Of a stretch of 64,000 nt of DNA, positions 1-8,240 are shown one piece after another. Position numbers and translations under genes: made by a program. The notes below the pieces were generated by a model. It worked only from the letters and a program-made list of their open reading frames with translations. It was not told the DNA's origin and ran no database searches. The stretch lies in NCBI GenBank assembly GCA_026391005.1, contig JAPLEV010000049.1, positions 83,021-147,020 on the forward strand. The letters are read 5' to 3'. The stretch comes from Flavobacteriia bacterium. GTDB taxonomy: Bacteria; Bacteroidota; Bacteroidia; Flavobacteriales_D; Crocinitomicaceae. Within the stretch, counting starts at the first letter, position 1; every line of letters begins with the position of its first letter.

Positions 1-296
1 GTTTGTCCATGACAAGCAATGGCATCTATGTCTATTGAGTTAATGGCAAGTTGCTGAAGAAAATCGTTAGCCGATTCCCCATAAAACTGACCTATTTGCT
101 TGTCTAGTTGGTATATATTACTTGCTGAAAGTGTCTCAATGCTGTCTAAGGCCTCAAGGATATCTTTGGGGTAGGCGATTGTTCGGCTGTGGAGTAGTTT
201 GAATGAGTATCCCTCAACACTATTTTTAAAAGAAACATGTGCAATATCTAATCCATCTTTTGATGTTCCAGACATTAATCCGATGATTTGAGTCAT
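1..296 (-). CDS. anmK: Anhydro-N-acetylmuramic acid kinase, N-terminal part (runs off window)
   Basis: The minus strand encodes an ATG-started reading frame from 296 that is still open at base 1, giving about 98 residues. It begins MTQIIGLMSGTSKDGLD, which matches the MSGTSxDGxD phosphate-binding motif at the N-terminus of AnmK. Near the window edge it reads AIACHGQ, like the conserved SHGQT segment of the family. AnmK phosphorylates and opens 1,6-anhydro-MurNAc during recycling of cell-wall fragments. The gene is divergent from the acyl-CoA dehydrogenase at 368. The C-terminal three quarters lie outside the window, so catalytic completeness cannot be judged. Confidence 0.9.
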   Translation of the reverse strand, partial: MTQIIGLMSGTSKDGLDIAHVSFKNSVEGYSFKLLHSRTIAYPKDILEALDSIETLSASNIYQLDKQIGQFYGESANDFLQQLAINSIDIDAIACHGQ

Positions 297-367
297 TTGT
301 GAAAACTTTTAGGATTAAAGAACAAAAATCACTTATTTTTGTAAATATAATGCAATAACTTTTGACT

Positions 368-1510
368 ATGAATTTTGATTTAACAGAGGAACATAAAGCG
401 GTTAAGGAAGCAGCGAGAGATTTCGCTCAAAATGTATTAAAACCAGGCGTAATAGAAAGAGACAATCTTCAGAAGTTTCCCGCTGAAGAAATAAAGCAAT
501 TAGCTGAACTCGGATTTATGGGGATGATGGTTGATCCAAAATACGGAGGCAGTGGAATGGACACCTTATCGTATGTCTTGGCGATGGAAGAAATTTCTAA
601 GGTAGATGCTTCCGCCTCAGTTTGTATGTCGGTCAATAATTCTTTGGTATGTTGGGGTATAGAAAAATTCGGAACAGAAGAGCAAAAACAAAAGTATTTA
701 GTTCCATTAGCTACAGGTGAAAAAATTGGTGCTTTTTGTTTATCGGAACCAGAAGCAGGATCAGATGCTACTTCTCAGGTGACTTCCGCCATCGATATGG
801 GGGATCATTATCTCTTAAATGGCACAAAAAATTGGATTACAAATGGATCAACCGCTTCCGTTTACTTGGTTATTGCACAAACGAACAGAGAGTTGGGTCA
901 TAAAGGGATCAATGCATTAATTGTGGAGCGTGGAATGGATGGTTTTATTGTCGGTGCAAAAGAAGATAAATTGGGTATTCGCGGCAGTGATACGCATACC
1001 TTGTTATTTAATGATGTCAAGGTTCCTAAAGAAAATAGGATTGGGGAAGATGGTTTTGGATTTAAATTCGCAATGAAGGTATTAAGTGGCGGTAGAATTG
1101 GCATTGCTGCTCAAGCGCTTGGTATTGCTGCAGGCGGATTTGAATTAGCGCTGGCTTATTCGAAAGAACGAAAAACATTTGGAAAAGAAATATATAAACA
1201 TCAGGCGATTGCTTTTAAGTTAGCCGATATGGCCACTGAGATAGAAGCAGCACGTTTGCTGGTTTATCGTTCTGCACTCGATAAGGATGCTGGAAGAAAC
1301 TACGATCAATCGAGTGCAATGGCAAAGCTTTATGCTTCTAAGGTAGCAATGGAACAAACCATTGAGGCCGTTCAGATTCATGGTGGGTATGGTTTTGTGA
1401 AAGAATACCACGTTGAACGCTTAATGCGTGATGCCAAGATCACTCAGATTTATGAGGGGACTTCTGAAATTCAAAAAATTGTTATTTCTCGGGGACTGCT
1501 ATCTGATTAA
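368..1510 (+). CDS. Acyl-CoA dehydrogenase (short-chain/butyryl-type)
   Basis: A 380-residue flavoprotein of the usual acyl-CoA dehydrogenase length. It oxidises acyl-CoA to trans-2-enoyl-CoA and passes electrons to an electron-transfer flavoprotein. Visible signatures are CLSEPEAGSDA in the middle domain, IHGGYGFVKEYHVERLMRDAK, and QIYEGTSEIQ near the C-terminus, where Glu363 sits at the position of the catalytic base in short- and medium-chain enzymes. I take the ATG at 368; a TTG two codons upstream is in frame but not needed. The stop overlaps the convergent bcp stop by 4 bp in a TTAA sequence. Chain-length specificity (butyryl versus isovaleryl/2-methyl) cannot be read from the sequence. 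Confidence 0.92.
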   Translation: MNFDLTEEHKAVKEAARDFAQNVLKPGVIERDNLQKFPAEEIKQLAELGFMGMMVDPKYGGSGMDTLSYVLAMEEISKVDASASVCMSVNNSLVCWGIEKFGTEEQKQKYLVPLATGEKIGAFCLSEPEAGSDATSQVTSAIDMGDHYLLNGTKNWITNGSTASVYLVIAQTNRELGHKGINALIVERGMDGFIVGAKEDKLGIRGSDTHTLLFNDVKVPKENRIGEDGFGFKFAMKVLSGGRIGIAAQALGIAAGGFELALAYSKERKTFGKEIYKHQAIAFKLADMATEIEAARLLVYRSALDKDAGRNYDQSSAMAKLYASKVAMEQTIEAVQIHGGYGFVKEYHVERLMRDAKITQIYEGTSEIQKIVISRGLLSD

Positions 1511-1965
1511 ACAGCTAGTTGTTTTACAAATTCTAATGCTTTGCTTACATGCCCAACAGGGTCAGTTTGAGAATTGTAAATGCCATGAATTTTTTTATCC
1601 TTTCCGATAATATAGGTAACCCTTCCAGGAATTAATCCAAATAGATTGCTTGGTACGGCGAATAATTTTCGGATTTTACCACCTTCATCGCTTAATAAAT
1701 CAAATGGTAATTGGTAATTAGCAGCAAACTTTTTGTGACTCGTAGTTGAGTCGGAAGATATGCCAAAAACCGTACATCCAAGTTCTTGAAAATCTTGATG
1801 GGTATCGCGAAAACGACATGCTTCTTTTGTACAACCAGGGGTATCATCTTTTGGATAAAAAAATAGTACAATGATTGAATTTCCGAGTTGCTCACTCATG
1901 TCAATGGTCTCGCTCTCCTGGTTTAGCAACTTAAATTCAGGGCAATAATCGTCAATTTGTATCAT
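1507..1965 (-). CDS. bcp: Thiol peroxidase, Bcp/PrxQ-type peroxiredoxin
   Basis: A 152-residue peroxiredoxin that reduces hydroperoxides using thioredoxin. The active-site segment YPKDDTPGCTKEACRFRD carries the peroxidatic Cys45 and a second Cys50 five residues on, the atypical 2-Cys arrangement of E. coli Bcp. It is the last gene of the minus-strand operon that starts with the ECF sigma factor at 7044, and its ATG overlaps the end of the photolyase gene by 4 bp, which suggests translational coupling. An antioxidant enzyme here fits a light/oxidative-stress role for the whole operon. The 3' end overlaps the stop of the convergent acyl-CoA dehydrogenase. Confidence 0.93.
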   Translation of the reverse strand: MIQIDDYCPEFKLLNQESETIDMSEQLGNSIIVLFFYPKDDTPGCTKEACRFRDTHQDFQELGCTVFGISSDSTTSHKKFAANYQLPFDLLSDEGGKIRKLFAVPSNLFGLIPGRVTYIIGKDKKIHGIYNSQTDPVGHVSKALEFVKQLAV

Positions 1966-3272
1966 ACGTTTGGGCTTAATGCTTCTTTATACCGCGCTAA
2001 AACTCGTTCTCGTGCGAATGTATGTTCTATGATTGGTTTTGGATATTTATCTGTCCCAAATTCAGGGACCCATTTTTTAATGTATAAAAATGTTGGATCA
2101 AATTTTTGTTGTTGAATTGTTGGATTGAAGACTCGGAAATAGGGTGCAGCATCACAGCCGGAACCTGCGGCCCATTGCCAACCACCCACATTACTTGCTA
2201 ATTCAAAATCCAATAGTTTTTCCGCAAAATAGGCTTCTCCTAGCCTCCAATCAAGAAGTAAGTGCTTCGTTAAAAAACTAGCGACCACCATTCTTACTCG
2301 GTTATGCATAAAACCGGTTTCATTGAGTTCACGCATGCCGGCGTCAACTATAGGATATCCTGTTATTCCATCACACCATGCCTGAAAGTGAGCTTCATTT
2401 CGTTCCCAAATAATCCGATCATAACTTGGTTTAAAAGCATTATTGATTGTTTTTGGAAAATGAAAGATAATCATTTGGTAAAAATCTCGCCAGATTAATT
2501 CATTGAGATAAGTAGCGTTATGTTTTAGGGCATATGTCGCTAGCGAACGAATGCTAATGGTGCCAAACCGTAAATGAATGCTTAAACGTGATGTACCTAA
2601 TAAAGCTGGAAAGTTTCTAGTCTCGTGGTAGTTTGAAATAATCGTTTCAGGAAAATTATTACTTGGAAAAATTGTTTTGATTTTGGAATTAAACCCCATT
2701 TCTTCCATCGAGATAAGTGAAGTAAATTCATTCGCTTGTCTAAGATGATGAGTCTGCTCGCTGCTTTCAAAGGAGGCTAGTTGGTCTTCCGTTAATTGTT
2801 TTTTCCATTTGTTTGCATACGGTGTGTAGATCGTGTAGGGGAGCCCGTCGTCTTTTGTCACTTCACTTTTTTCAAAAATGACATGGTCTTTGGCTTCAAT
2901 AAACGTACAGTTTATACTACTAAGTTTTACCTTGATTTCCGAATCACGAATTAGAGCATAAGGCTCGTAATCTGAGTTTGTAAAAACATGGCTGCAGGCT
3001 AGTTTTGAAGATAGGTCGGGAATGCAATGCGTGGGGTCGCCATAAATCACAAGTAAATCAGTTCCGAGCGACTGATACTGCTGTTTTAAGCGACTAATTT
3101 CTTGATAAATAAAAGCGACTCTTTGGTCGTCCTTCTGTAAATTAGAAAGTATTTGTTTATCAAAAATAAACACCGGCTGAACTTTAAATCCAGATGTTAG
3201 TGCTTTAAACAATCCCGCATTATTGTCAATTCGGAGGTCTCTTCTATGCCAAAAAAGTACGGTACTACTCAT
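1962..3272 (-). CDS. phrB: Deoxyribodipyrimidine photolyase / cryptochrome family
   Basis: A 436-residue member of the photolyase/cryptochrome family. The N-terminal alpha/beta antenna domain starts with LFWHRRDLRIDNNAGL. The C-terminal FAD domain has LIWRDFYQMI, GYPIVDAGMRELNETGFMHN and GGWQWAAGSGCDAAPYFR, close to class I CPD photolyases including the Trp of the electron-transfer chain. It probably repairs cyclobutane pyrimidine dimers in blue light. It lies in an operon behind the sigma factor, carotenoid genes and a pterin-forming enzyme, and overlaps bcp by 4 bp. The antenna cofactor cannot be told from the sequence; the pterin gene just upstream makes a folate or pterin chromophore a reasonable guess. 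Confidence 0.93.
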   Translation of the reverse strand: MSSTVLFWHRRDLRIDNNAGLFKALTSGFKVQPVFIFDKQILSNLQKDDQRVAFIYQEISRLKQQYQSLGTDLLVIYGDPTHCIPDLSSKLACSHVFTNSDYEPYALIRDSEIKVKLSSINCTFIEAKDHVIFEKSEVTKDDGLPYTIYTPYANKWKKQLTEDQLASFESSEQTHHLRQANEFTSLISMEEMGFNSKIKTIFPSNNFPETIISNYHETRNFPALLGTSRLSIHLRFGTISIRSLATYALKHNATYLNELIWRDFYQMIIFHFPKTINNAFKPSYDRIIWERNEAHFQAWCDGITGYPIVDAGMRELNETGFMHNRVRMVVASFLTKHLLLDWRLGEAYFAEKLLDFELASNVGGWQWAAGSGCDAAPYFRVFNPTIQQQKFDPTFLYIKKWVPEFGTDKYPKPIIEHTFARERVLARYKEALSPNV

Positions 3273-3282
3273 ATTAAAAGGA

Positions 3283-3690
3283 TTAATTTCCGTCGAAATA
3301 AACGATGTTATTTTCTGTTTCCCATAGTTTAATACTTAGCTCATATTTTTTGTCTAGGGCTTCTCGCATCAAACCATAAATAATAGCTGCTACATTTTCT
3401 GCAGTGGGATTTAATTGTTCGAATTCTGGACAATCTAGGTTAAGGTTTCGATGGTCAAAACGATCAATAATTTCTTTTTTAATTATTGATTTCAAAATCT
3501 TGAGATCGATTAGGTAACCTGTTTCAGCATCTATTTCTCCCGAAACCCACACTTCTAAAATGTAGTTATGTCCGTGATAGTTTGGATTGTTGCATTTATC
3601 AAATACAGCTTCGTTTTTTTCATCAGTCCAATCAGGGCGAAATAATCGGTGTGCAGCATTAAAGGTACTGCGCCTACAAACTTTTAACAT
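3283..3690 (-). CDS. 6-pyruvoyl-tetrahydropterin synthase / QueD family enzyme
   Basis: A 135-residue T-fold enzyme. The zinc ligands are visible as His14 (NAAH) and the pair His39/His41 (YHGHNY). The likely catalytic Cys33 lies in DKCNNPNYHGHNY, a spacing more like eukaryotic-type PTPS than classical QueD. A C-terminal WETENNIVYF carries the pterin-anchoring Glu. The family converts dihydroneopterin triphosphate to 6-pyruvoyl- or 6-carboxy-tetrahydropterin. No other queuosine gene is nearby. Its place between idi and the photolyase suggests that it serves a pterin cofactor, perhaps for the photolyase; that is inference. It overlaps the end of idi by 7 bp. Confidence 0.85.
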   Translation of the reverse strand: MLKVCRRSTFNAAHRLFRPDWTDEKNEAVFDKCNNPNYHGHNYILEVWVSGEIDAETGYLIDLKILKSIIKKEIIDRFDHRNLNLDCPEFEQLNPTAENVAAIIYGLMREALDKKYELSIKLWETENNIVYFDGN

Positions 3691-4211
3691 GGAAATAGTT
3701 GGATTAATTTATCGTAATGTTGGCGCATAATTATTTTCAACCAAACAGTATATTGTGACGGATTTACTTCAATATTTTCTTTCAACTCCAACAAAGATAT
3801 CCACTGATAGTCAGCAACTTCATCTTTGTTAAGAATGGGGTTATTTGAGGAAAATCCTATGAATACATGGTCAATTTCATGCTCAATAAGTTCGTTTTCC
3901 ATTTTTGCCTTATAAGTAAAACTAAAAGAAGATGATAAATCGCAAACCATGCCCATTTCTTCCATTAATCGTCGCTTGGCAGCCAGATGATTTGGTTCAT
4001 TTGGATGAGGATGGCTACAGCATGTATTTGCCCATAATCCGGGAGAATGGTACTTGCTTAAGGATCGTTGCTGTAGTAATAATTGCTGTTTATCATTGAA
4101 AATAAAAATCGAAAAAGCTCTATGTAACGCACCTGATTGGTGTGCTTCATTTTTCTCCATCACACCGATTTCGCAATCGTCACTGTCTACTAAAATTACT
4201 TGTTCTAACAT
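3684..4211 (-). CDS. idi: Isopentenyl-diphosphate delta-isomerase, type I
   Basis: A 175-residue Nudix-fold isomerase that interconverts IPP and DMAPP and so supplies precursors for carotenoids. Catalytic Cys65 and metal ligand His67 are in NTCCSHP, with further ligands His24 and His30. A Nudix-like helix reads AAKRRLMEEMG, and Glu110/Glu112 lie in ELIEHEIDHVF. All of these correspond to E. coli Idi positions. The start ATG overlaps the crtB stop by one base (TAATG), suggesting translational coupling, and the end overlaps the PTPS gene. Its position within the carotenoid operon supports the function. Confidence 0.95.
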   Translation of the reverse strand: MLEQVILVDSDDCEIGVMEKNEAHQSGALHRAFSIFIFNDKQQLLLQQRSLSKYHSPGLWANTCCSHPHPNEPNHLAAKRRLMEEMGMVCDLSSSFSFTYKAKMENELIEHEIDHVFIGFSSNNPILNKDEVADYQWISLLELKENIEVNPSQYTVWLKIIMRQHYDKLIQLFPC

Positions 4212-5047
4212 TATATTCTATTAAAACGATTTTTAAGATAGGATGACATTAGAATTCTAATTTTTTTTGTGTTTGGGATTCTAATTCTTTCTTTCAGTAT
4301 TTTTTCGATGGGTGTAGCTTTTATTTTTTTAAATAATTTAAAATAATAGCAATAAGCAAGGTAGACGCCTAATCTAGCTTTTTTTGGTAGATTTTTAATT
4401 CCTTCGAATCCTGCTTTGAAGTCGATTTCTATATCTTCTTCTATTGTTGATTTTATTTGAGCATCGAATTCATGCATGCTTAATCCGGGAAAATAGGTCC
4501 TTCCTAACTCTTGGTAATCCGTACTTAAATCTCTTAAAAAGTTTATTTTTTGAAAAGCAGATCCCAATTTCATCGCTGCTGGTTTCAATTCTTTATATTT
4601 TTCCTCGTCACCTTCAACAAAAACGCACAAACACATTAAGCCAACTACTTCAGCAGAACCAAGAATGTACTCATCGTATCCCGCTTTATCGTATGCTTGC
4701 TTTTCTAAATCCATTTCCATTGAGCGAAGAAACGTTTCTATCAAATCTAATGGAATATTAAAGGTATTAACAGCCCACTGAAAACTATTCAAGATTGGAT
4801 TTAATGAAATTTTATCACTTATCGCCAAATAGGTTTGGGCTTTAAAGTCAATTAATAATTTCTCCTTATCGAATCCGTGAAACGAATCAACAATTTCATC
4901 TGCAAATCGAACGAAGCCATAAATTGAATAGATTGGCTTATGAAGATCTTTATGAAGTAAGCTAATTCCCAAGGAAAATGAGGTGCTGTAGCGTTTGGTT
5001 GTAAGCTCACTCATTTCGGAACTAAGGTTATCGAAAAATTCTTTCAT
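4211..5047 (-). CDS. crtB: Phytoene synthase
   Basis: A 278-residue squalene/phytoene synthase family protein that joins two geranylgeranyl diphosphates to phytoene. The two Mg2+-binding aspartate motifs are DEIVD (residues 50-54) and DLSTD (173-177, in NFLRDLSTDYQELGR). No transmembrane segment is apparent. It follows crtI after 14 bp and overlaps idi by one base, so sigma factor, desaturase, synthase and isomerase are almost certainly co-transcribed. Together with CrtI it would give lycopene or a similar linear carotene; no cyclase or hydroxylase gene is in the window. Confidence 0.95.
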   Translation of the reverse strand: MKEFFDNLSSEMSELTTKRYSTSFSLGISLLHKDLHKPIYSIYGFVRFADEIVDSFHGFDKEKLLIDFKAQTYLAISDKISLNPILNSFQWAVNTFNIPLDLIETFLRSMEMDLEKQAYDKAGYDEYILGSAEVVGLMCLCVFVEGDEEKYKELKPAAMKLGSAFQKINFLRDLSTDYQELGRTYFPGLSMHEFDAQIKSTIEEDIEIDFKAGFEGIKNLPKKARLGVYLAYCYYFKLFKKIKATPIEKILKERIRIPNTKKIRILMSSYLKNRFNRI

Positions 5048-5061
5048 AGCTCAGTTTTTCT

Positions 5062-6531
5062 TTATGAATTACTTTTAATTATATGGTTAGCGACTACTTC
5101 ACCGGAAATTATTGAAGGTGGTACCCCCGGACCTGGAACAGTTAATTGGCCAGTGTAATAGAAGTTCGATATTTTATCGCTTTTGATTTTGGGTTTAAAA
5201 ATGGCTGTTTGTTTTAGGGTATTTGCCAAACCATATGCATTTCCTTTGAAGGCATGATAGTCTGATTTAAAATCCGAGATACAGAAGCTTCTTTTATATA
5301 CAATATTTTCTTTGATGTCGTTACCTGTTATGATTTTTAACCTTTCGACTATTTTTTGGAAATAAATTTCTCGAATTTCTTCACCGTCTTCTAAGTCGGG
5401 CGCTAATGGAATTAAGAAAAACAAATTTTCATGACCTTCAGGAGCCGTTTGGGGATCTGTCAAAGATGGCAGCGATAAATAGAAGAGGGGGTTTGTTGGC
5501 CATTTTGGGTCTTGGTATATTTCTTTTCCGTGTTCCTCGAGCGATTCATCAAAAAATAGGTTGTGATGATTAAGCTTGGTTAGTCGTTTATTAACGCCGA
5601 CATAAAAAAGTAAACTAGAAGGAGCCATAACACGTTTGTTCCAATAGGATTCGCTGTAGTTTGCTTTTTCTTTCAGCAAGGCTGCTTCAGTATGTTGATA
5701 ATCCGCTCCTGATATAAAAAAGTCTGCTTCGTAAGTTTCATTTAAGGTCCGAGCACTTACAGCCTTTTTTCCTTCATATTCAAAGCCAAGAACTTCCGAG
5801 TTCGTTTTAATTACTACTCCTTGTTCCAATGCTATTTTTTCAAATGCTTCGATGAATTTGAACATCCCACCCATAGGGTACCATGTGCCTAGTGAAAGGT
5901 CCGCATAATTCATTAAAGAATACAAGGCAGGGGTATCTTTTGGCATTGCGCCAAGAAATAAAACAGGGAATTCTAAGAGGGAAATGATTTTGGGATGAGA
6001 GAAGTATTTACGAATGTATTTAGCAAACGACTGCGTTAGATGGAGACTAAATAGTCCTTTCAAAATACGCATATCAGCAAATTCCAAAAGACTTAAACTC
6101 GGTTTAAATACGAGGTCATCCATTCCGACTTCATATTTGTATTTCGCTTCTTTTAAAAATTGTCTTAATTTAATAGCACTACCTGGCTCTAAGCTTTCAA
6201 ACCAATTTTCAATTTCATCCATTTTGGCTGGTATTTCAGATTTTGAATGATCTGGCCAAAAGACACTGTAAGAAGGATCTAATCGTTTTAATTCATAGAA
6301 AGCGGAGGTAGTATAACCAAATTTTCGGTAAAAGTTTTCAAAAACATCTGGCATCCAATACCAGCTCGGGCCCATATCAAAAGTAAATCCTTCTGCTTTA
6401 AATTGTCGCGCTCTCCCACCAATTGTTGTATTCTTTTCTAGTATAGTTACTTTGTAACCTTTTTGAGCTAAAAACGATGCCGCAGAAAGGCTAGAAATAC
6501 CAGCGCCAAGAATAACAACTTTATTTTTCAT
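5062..6531 (-). CDS. crtI: Phytoene desaturase
   Basis: A 489-residue CrtI-type FAD-dependent desaturase. It has an N-terminal dinucleotide-binding segment VVILGAGISSLSAASFLAQKG followed by an acidic strand end (TILEKN) and GGRARQF. The C-terminal flavin/substrate signature is YYTGQLTVPGPGVPPSI. It would convert phytoene through a series of desaturations to neurosporene or lycopene. The ATG at 6531 directly abuts the stop of the sigma-factor gene, with no intergenic base, which is strong evidence for one transcript. Confidence 0.95.
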   Translation of the reverse strand: MKNKVVILGAGISSLSAASFLAQKGYKVTILEKNTTIGGRARQFKAEGFTFDMGPSWYWMPDVFENFYRKFGYTTSAFYELKRLDPSYSVFWPDHSKSEIPAKMDEIENWFESLEPGSAIKLRQFLKEAKYKYEVGMDDLVFKPSLSLLEFADMRILKGLFSLHLTQSFAKYIRKYFSHPKIISLLEFPVLFLGAMPKDTPALYSLMNYADLSLGTWYPMGGMFKFIEAFEKIALEQGVVIKTNSEVLGFEYEGKKAVSARTLNETYEADFFISGADYQHTEAALLKEKANYSESYWNKRVMAPSSLLFYVGVNKRLTKLNHHNLFFDESLEEHGKEIYQDPKWPTNPLFYLSLPSLTDPQTAPEGHENLFFLIPLAPDLEDGEEIREIYFQKIVERLKIITGNDIKENIVYKRSFCISDFKSDYHAFKGNAYGLANTLKQTAIFKPKIKSDKISNFYYTGQLTVPGPGVPPSIISGEVVANHIIKSNS

Positions 6532-7044
6532 TTAATTTGATGAATATGAATAGTCCGATAGCTCGTGCATTAATTTTTTTCGCGCTATAAAAATACGGCT
6601 TTTCACAGTTCCAATTGGAATTTTTAATTCGTTTGCGATTTCTTGGTATTTGAATCCTTGAAAATGCATTTCAAAAGGTGTTTTAAACTCATCTTCTAAT
6701 TGCGTGATTTTGTTTCGTATGTCTTTTGTAGAAATATATTCCATAGGCGTTTCTTTACATCCTTGAATATTAGAGAACAATTCTAGTTCCTTTGAACTAT
6801 CAAAAATAGACCTCGACTTTACTTTTCGGCGGTATTGATTTATGAAAATATTTCGCATGATGGTAAATACCCATGCCTTAAAGTTGGTTTGAGGTGTGTA
6901 GTAATTTTTGTAGGTGATGGCTTTTAACATAGTTTCCTGTGTTAAGTCTTGAGCATCAGCTTTATTTCTTGTAAAACTCATGGCGAAAGAACGTAGATTG
7001 AATTCTAAATCTACGAGGGCTTGGTTGAATTCTAAAGTCGACAT
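6532..7044 (-). CDS. ECF-type RNA polymerase sigma factor
   Basis: A 170-residue sigma-70 family protein with only regions 2 and 4. Region 2 includes LTQETMLKAITYKNYY and TNFKAWVFTIMRNIFINQYRRK. Region 4 includes FEMHFQGFKYQEIANELKIPIGTVKSRIFIARKKL. It is the first gene of the carotenoid-photolyase-peroxiredoxin operon and touches crtI, so it probably drives a light or singlet-oxygen response and may activate its own operon. No anti-sigma factor is encoded beside it, unlike many ECF systems such as CarQ/CarR. The upstream 84 bp carry a promoter and palindromic sites described separately, suggesting an additional repressor encoded elsewhere. Confidence 0.93.
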   Translation of the reverse strand: MSTLEFNQALVDLEFNLRSFAMSFTRNKADAQDLTQETMLKAITYKNYYTPQTNFKAWVFTIMRNIFINQYRRKVKSRSIFDSSKELELFSNIQGCKETPMEYISTKDIRNKITQLEDEFKTPFEMHFQGFKYQEIANELKIPIGTVKSRIFIARKKLMHELSDYSYSSN

Positions 7045-7068
7045 ATATTTTGTTTAATGTTTACAAAA

Positions 7069-7099
7069 CAAAGTTAAACAAAATTGTTTAACAAAAAAC
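7069..7099 (-). promoter_or_regulatory. Probable promoter of the sigma-crtI operon
   Basis: Read on the minus strand, 7076-7069 is TAACTTTG, a perfect match to the Bacteroidota -7 box TAnnTTTG. A T-rich run ending in TTG at 7099 lies 22 bp upstream, within the 17-23 bp spacing known for this phylum. Transcription would begin about 25 bp before the sigma-factor ATG at 7044. The call rests on consensus and position only. Confidence 0.5.
7073..7092. promoter_or_regulatory. Near-perfect palindrome, candidate operator
   Basis: GTTAAAC at 7073-7079 and GTTTAAC at 7086-7092 form a perfect inverted repeat around AAAATT; only the central pair breaks symmetry. It lies between the proposed -33 and -7 elements and overlaps the -7 box, the place expected for a repressor. 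Two more half-sites of the same form flank it: 7047-7058 on the plus strand and 7107-7118 on the minus strand. A MerR-type photoreceptor regulator is a possible ligand, but none is encoded in the window. Confidence 0.5.
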
Positions 7100-7128
7100 A
7101 AAAAAGATTAAACAAAATATAAAAAAAA

Positions 7129-8067
7129 TTATTTTCTGATGTTTTTCAGCATCTCATCGACTAATCTTGGAAGGTCAAATTTAGCTTGCCATCCCCACTG
7201 CTGTTTTGCGATACTGTCATCAATAGTGTTTGGCCAACTATCAGCAATAGCCTGTCGAAAATCTGGTTTATATTTAATTTGAAAATCTGGGAGATGATTT
7301 TTTATTTCAGCGCTTAATATAGCAGGGGTAAAACTGACTCCAGCCAAATTATACGACGACCTTATTTTAATATTTTCGCTTGGAGCTTCCATAAGTTCTA
7401 TTGTTGCGCGAATAGCATCCTCCATAAATAACATCGGTAGTTCTGTTTGTTCATTTAAAAAGCAGTCGAAAATAGTTCCCTCTTTCGCTTTGTAAAAAAT
7501 ATCAACTGCGTAATCGGTTGTTCCTCCTCCGGGAGGACTTTTATATGAAATTAAACCAGGATAGCGAAGACTTCTAACATCTACTTGGTATTTTTTATGA
7601 TAATATTCGCACCATCGTTCACCGGCTAATTTTGAAATACCATAAACGGTTGTTGGTTCCATGGTAGTGTGTTGAGGAGTATTATTTGCGGGAGTTGTCG
7701 GTCCAAAAACGGCAATTGAACTTGGCCAAAAAAGTTTATCAATGTATTTTTCTTTTGCTAAATCCAACAAAATGAATAGGCCATCCATATTAAGTTGCCA
7801 AGCGAAGGCGGGATTTTTCTCTGCGGTTACTGAAAGAAGTGCTGCTAATAGGTATACTTCTTTAATTTCATTTGAAATAATATAGTCTCTTACGGAAGTC
7901 TTATCTAGGACATCTAATTTTACATAAGGTCCATTTTTTAGTAATTCAGGCGCATTTTCACCTAAATCAGCTGCTATTACTGTTGCCGAACTAAAGCGTT
8001 CGCGCAAACTAAGAACAAGTTCTGTCCCAATTTGACCATTTGAACCGATTACTAATATTTTTTTCAT
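7129..8067 (-). CDS. tdh: L-threonine 3-dehydrogenase, short-chain (SDR/epimerase-like) type
   Basis: A 312-residue extended SDR. The NAD-binding motif is GSNGQIG (GxxGxxG, residues 8-14), and the catalytic pair Tyr142/Lys146 is in TTVYGISKLAGE. The segment YPGLISYKSPPGGGTTDYAV is characteristic of the epimerase-like threonine dehydrogenases known from Flavobacterium and animals. It would oxidise threonine to 2-amino-3-oxobutyrate. A minus-strand -7 match (TAAATTTG at 8092-8085) lies 18 bp before the ATG. It is divergent from hmgA/hpd, so amino-acid catabolism is clustered here. A UDP-sugar epimerase is the main alternative, but the motif makes that unlikely. Confidence 0.88.
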   Translation of the reverse strand: MKKILVIGSNGQIGTELVLSLRERFSSATVIAADLGENAPELLKNGPYVKLDVLDKTSVRDYIISNEIKEVYLLAALLSVTAEKNPAFAWQLNMDGLFILLDLAKEKYIDKLFWPSSIAVFGPTTPANNTPQHTTMEPTTVYGISKLAGERWCEYYHKKYQVDVRSLRYPGLISYKSPPGGGTTDYAVDIFYKAKEGTIFDCFLNEQTELPMLFMEDAIRATIELMEAPSENIKIRSSYNLAGVSFTPAILSAEIKNHLPDFQIKYKPDFRQAIADSWPNTIDDSIAKQQWGWQAKFDLPRLVDEMLKNIRK

Positions 8068-8240
8068 TTTGATATTATTTAAAGCAAATTTAATCTTTGA
8101 AAGTGAATTGTCAGCTTAGTTAATTAATAATCACCTATTTTTATACTACTGTTTAAATTGATTATACTGATTTTACTTAATTTCTTACATTTGTATTAAA
8201 TAACATGTCTTTGATTTAAGGCAGCCATAAACAAAAGAAT

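Noticed and set aside
3283..3690. Assignment of the pterin enzyme as QueD of queuosine synthesis
   Set aside because: The Cys-NNPN-x-HGHNY spacing is PTPS-like and no queC, queE or queF gene is adjacent, so a firm queD symbol is not justified.
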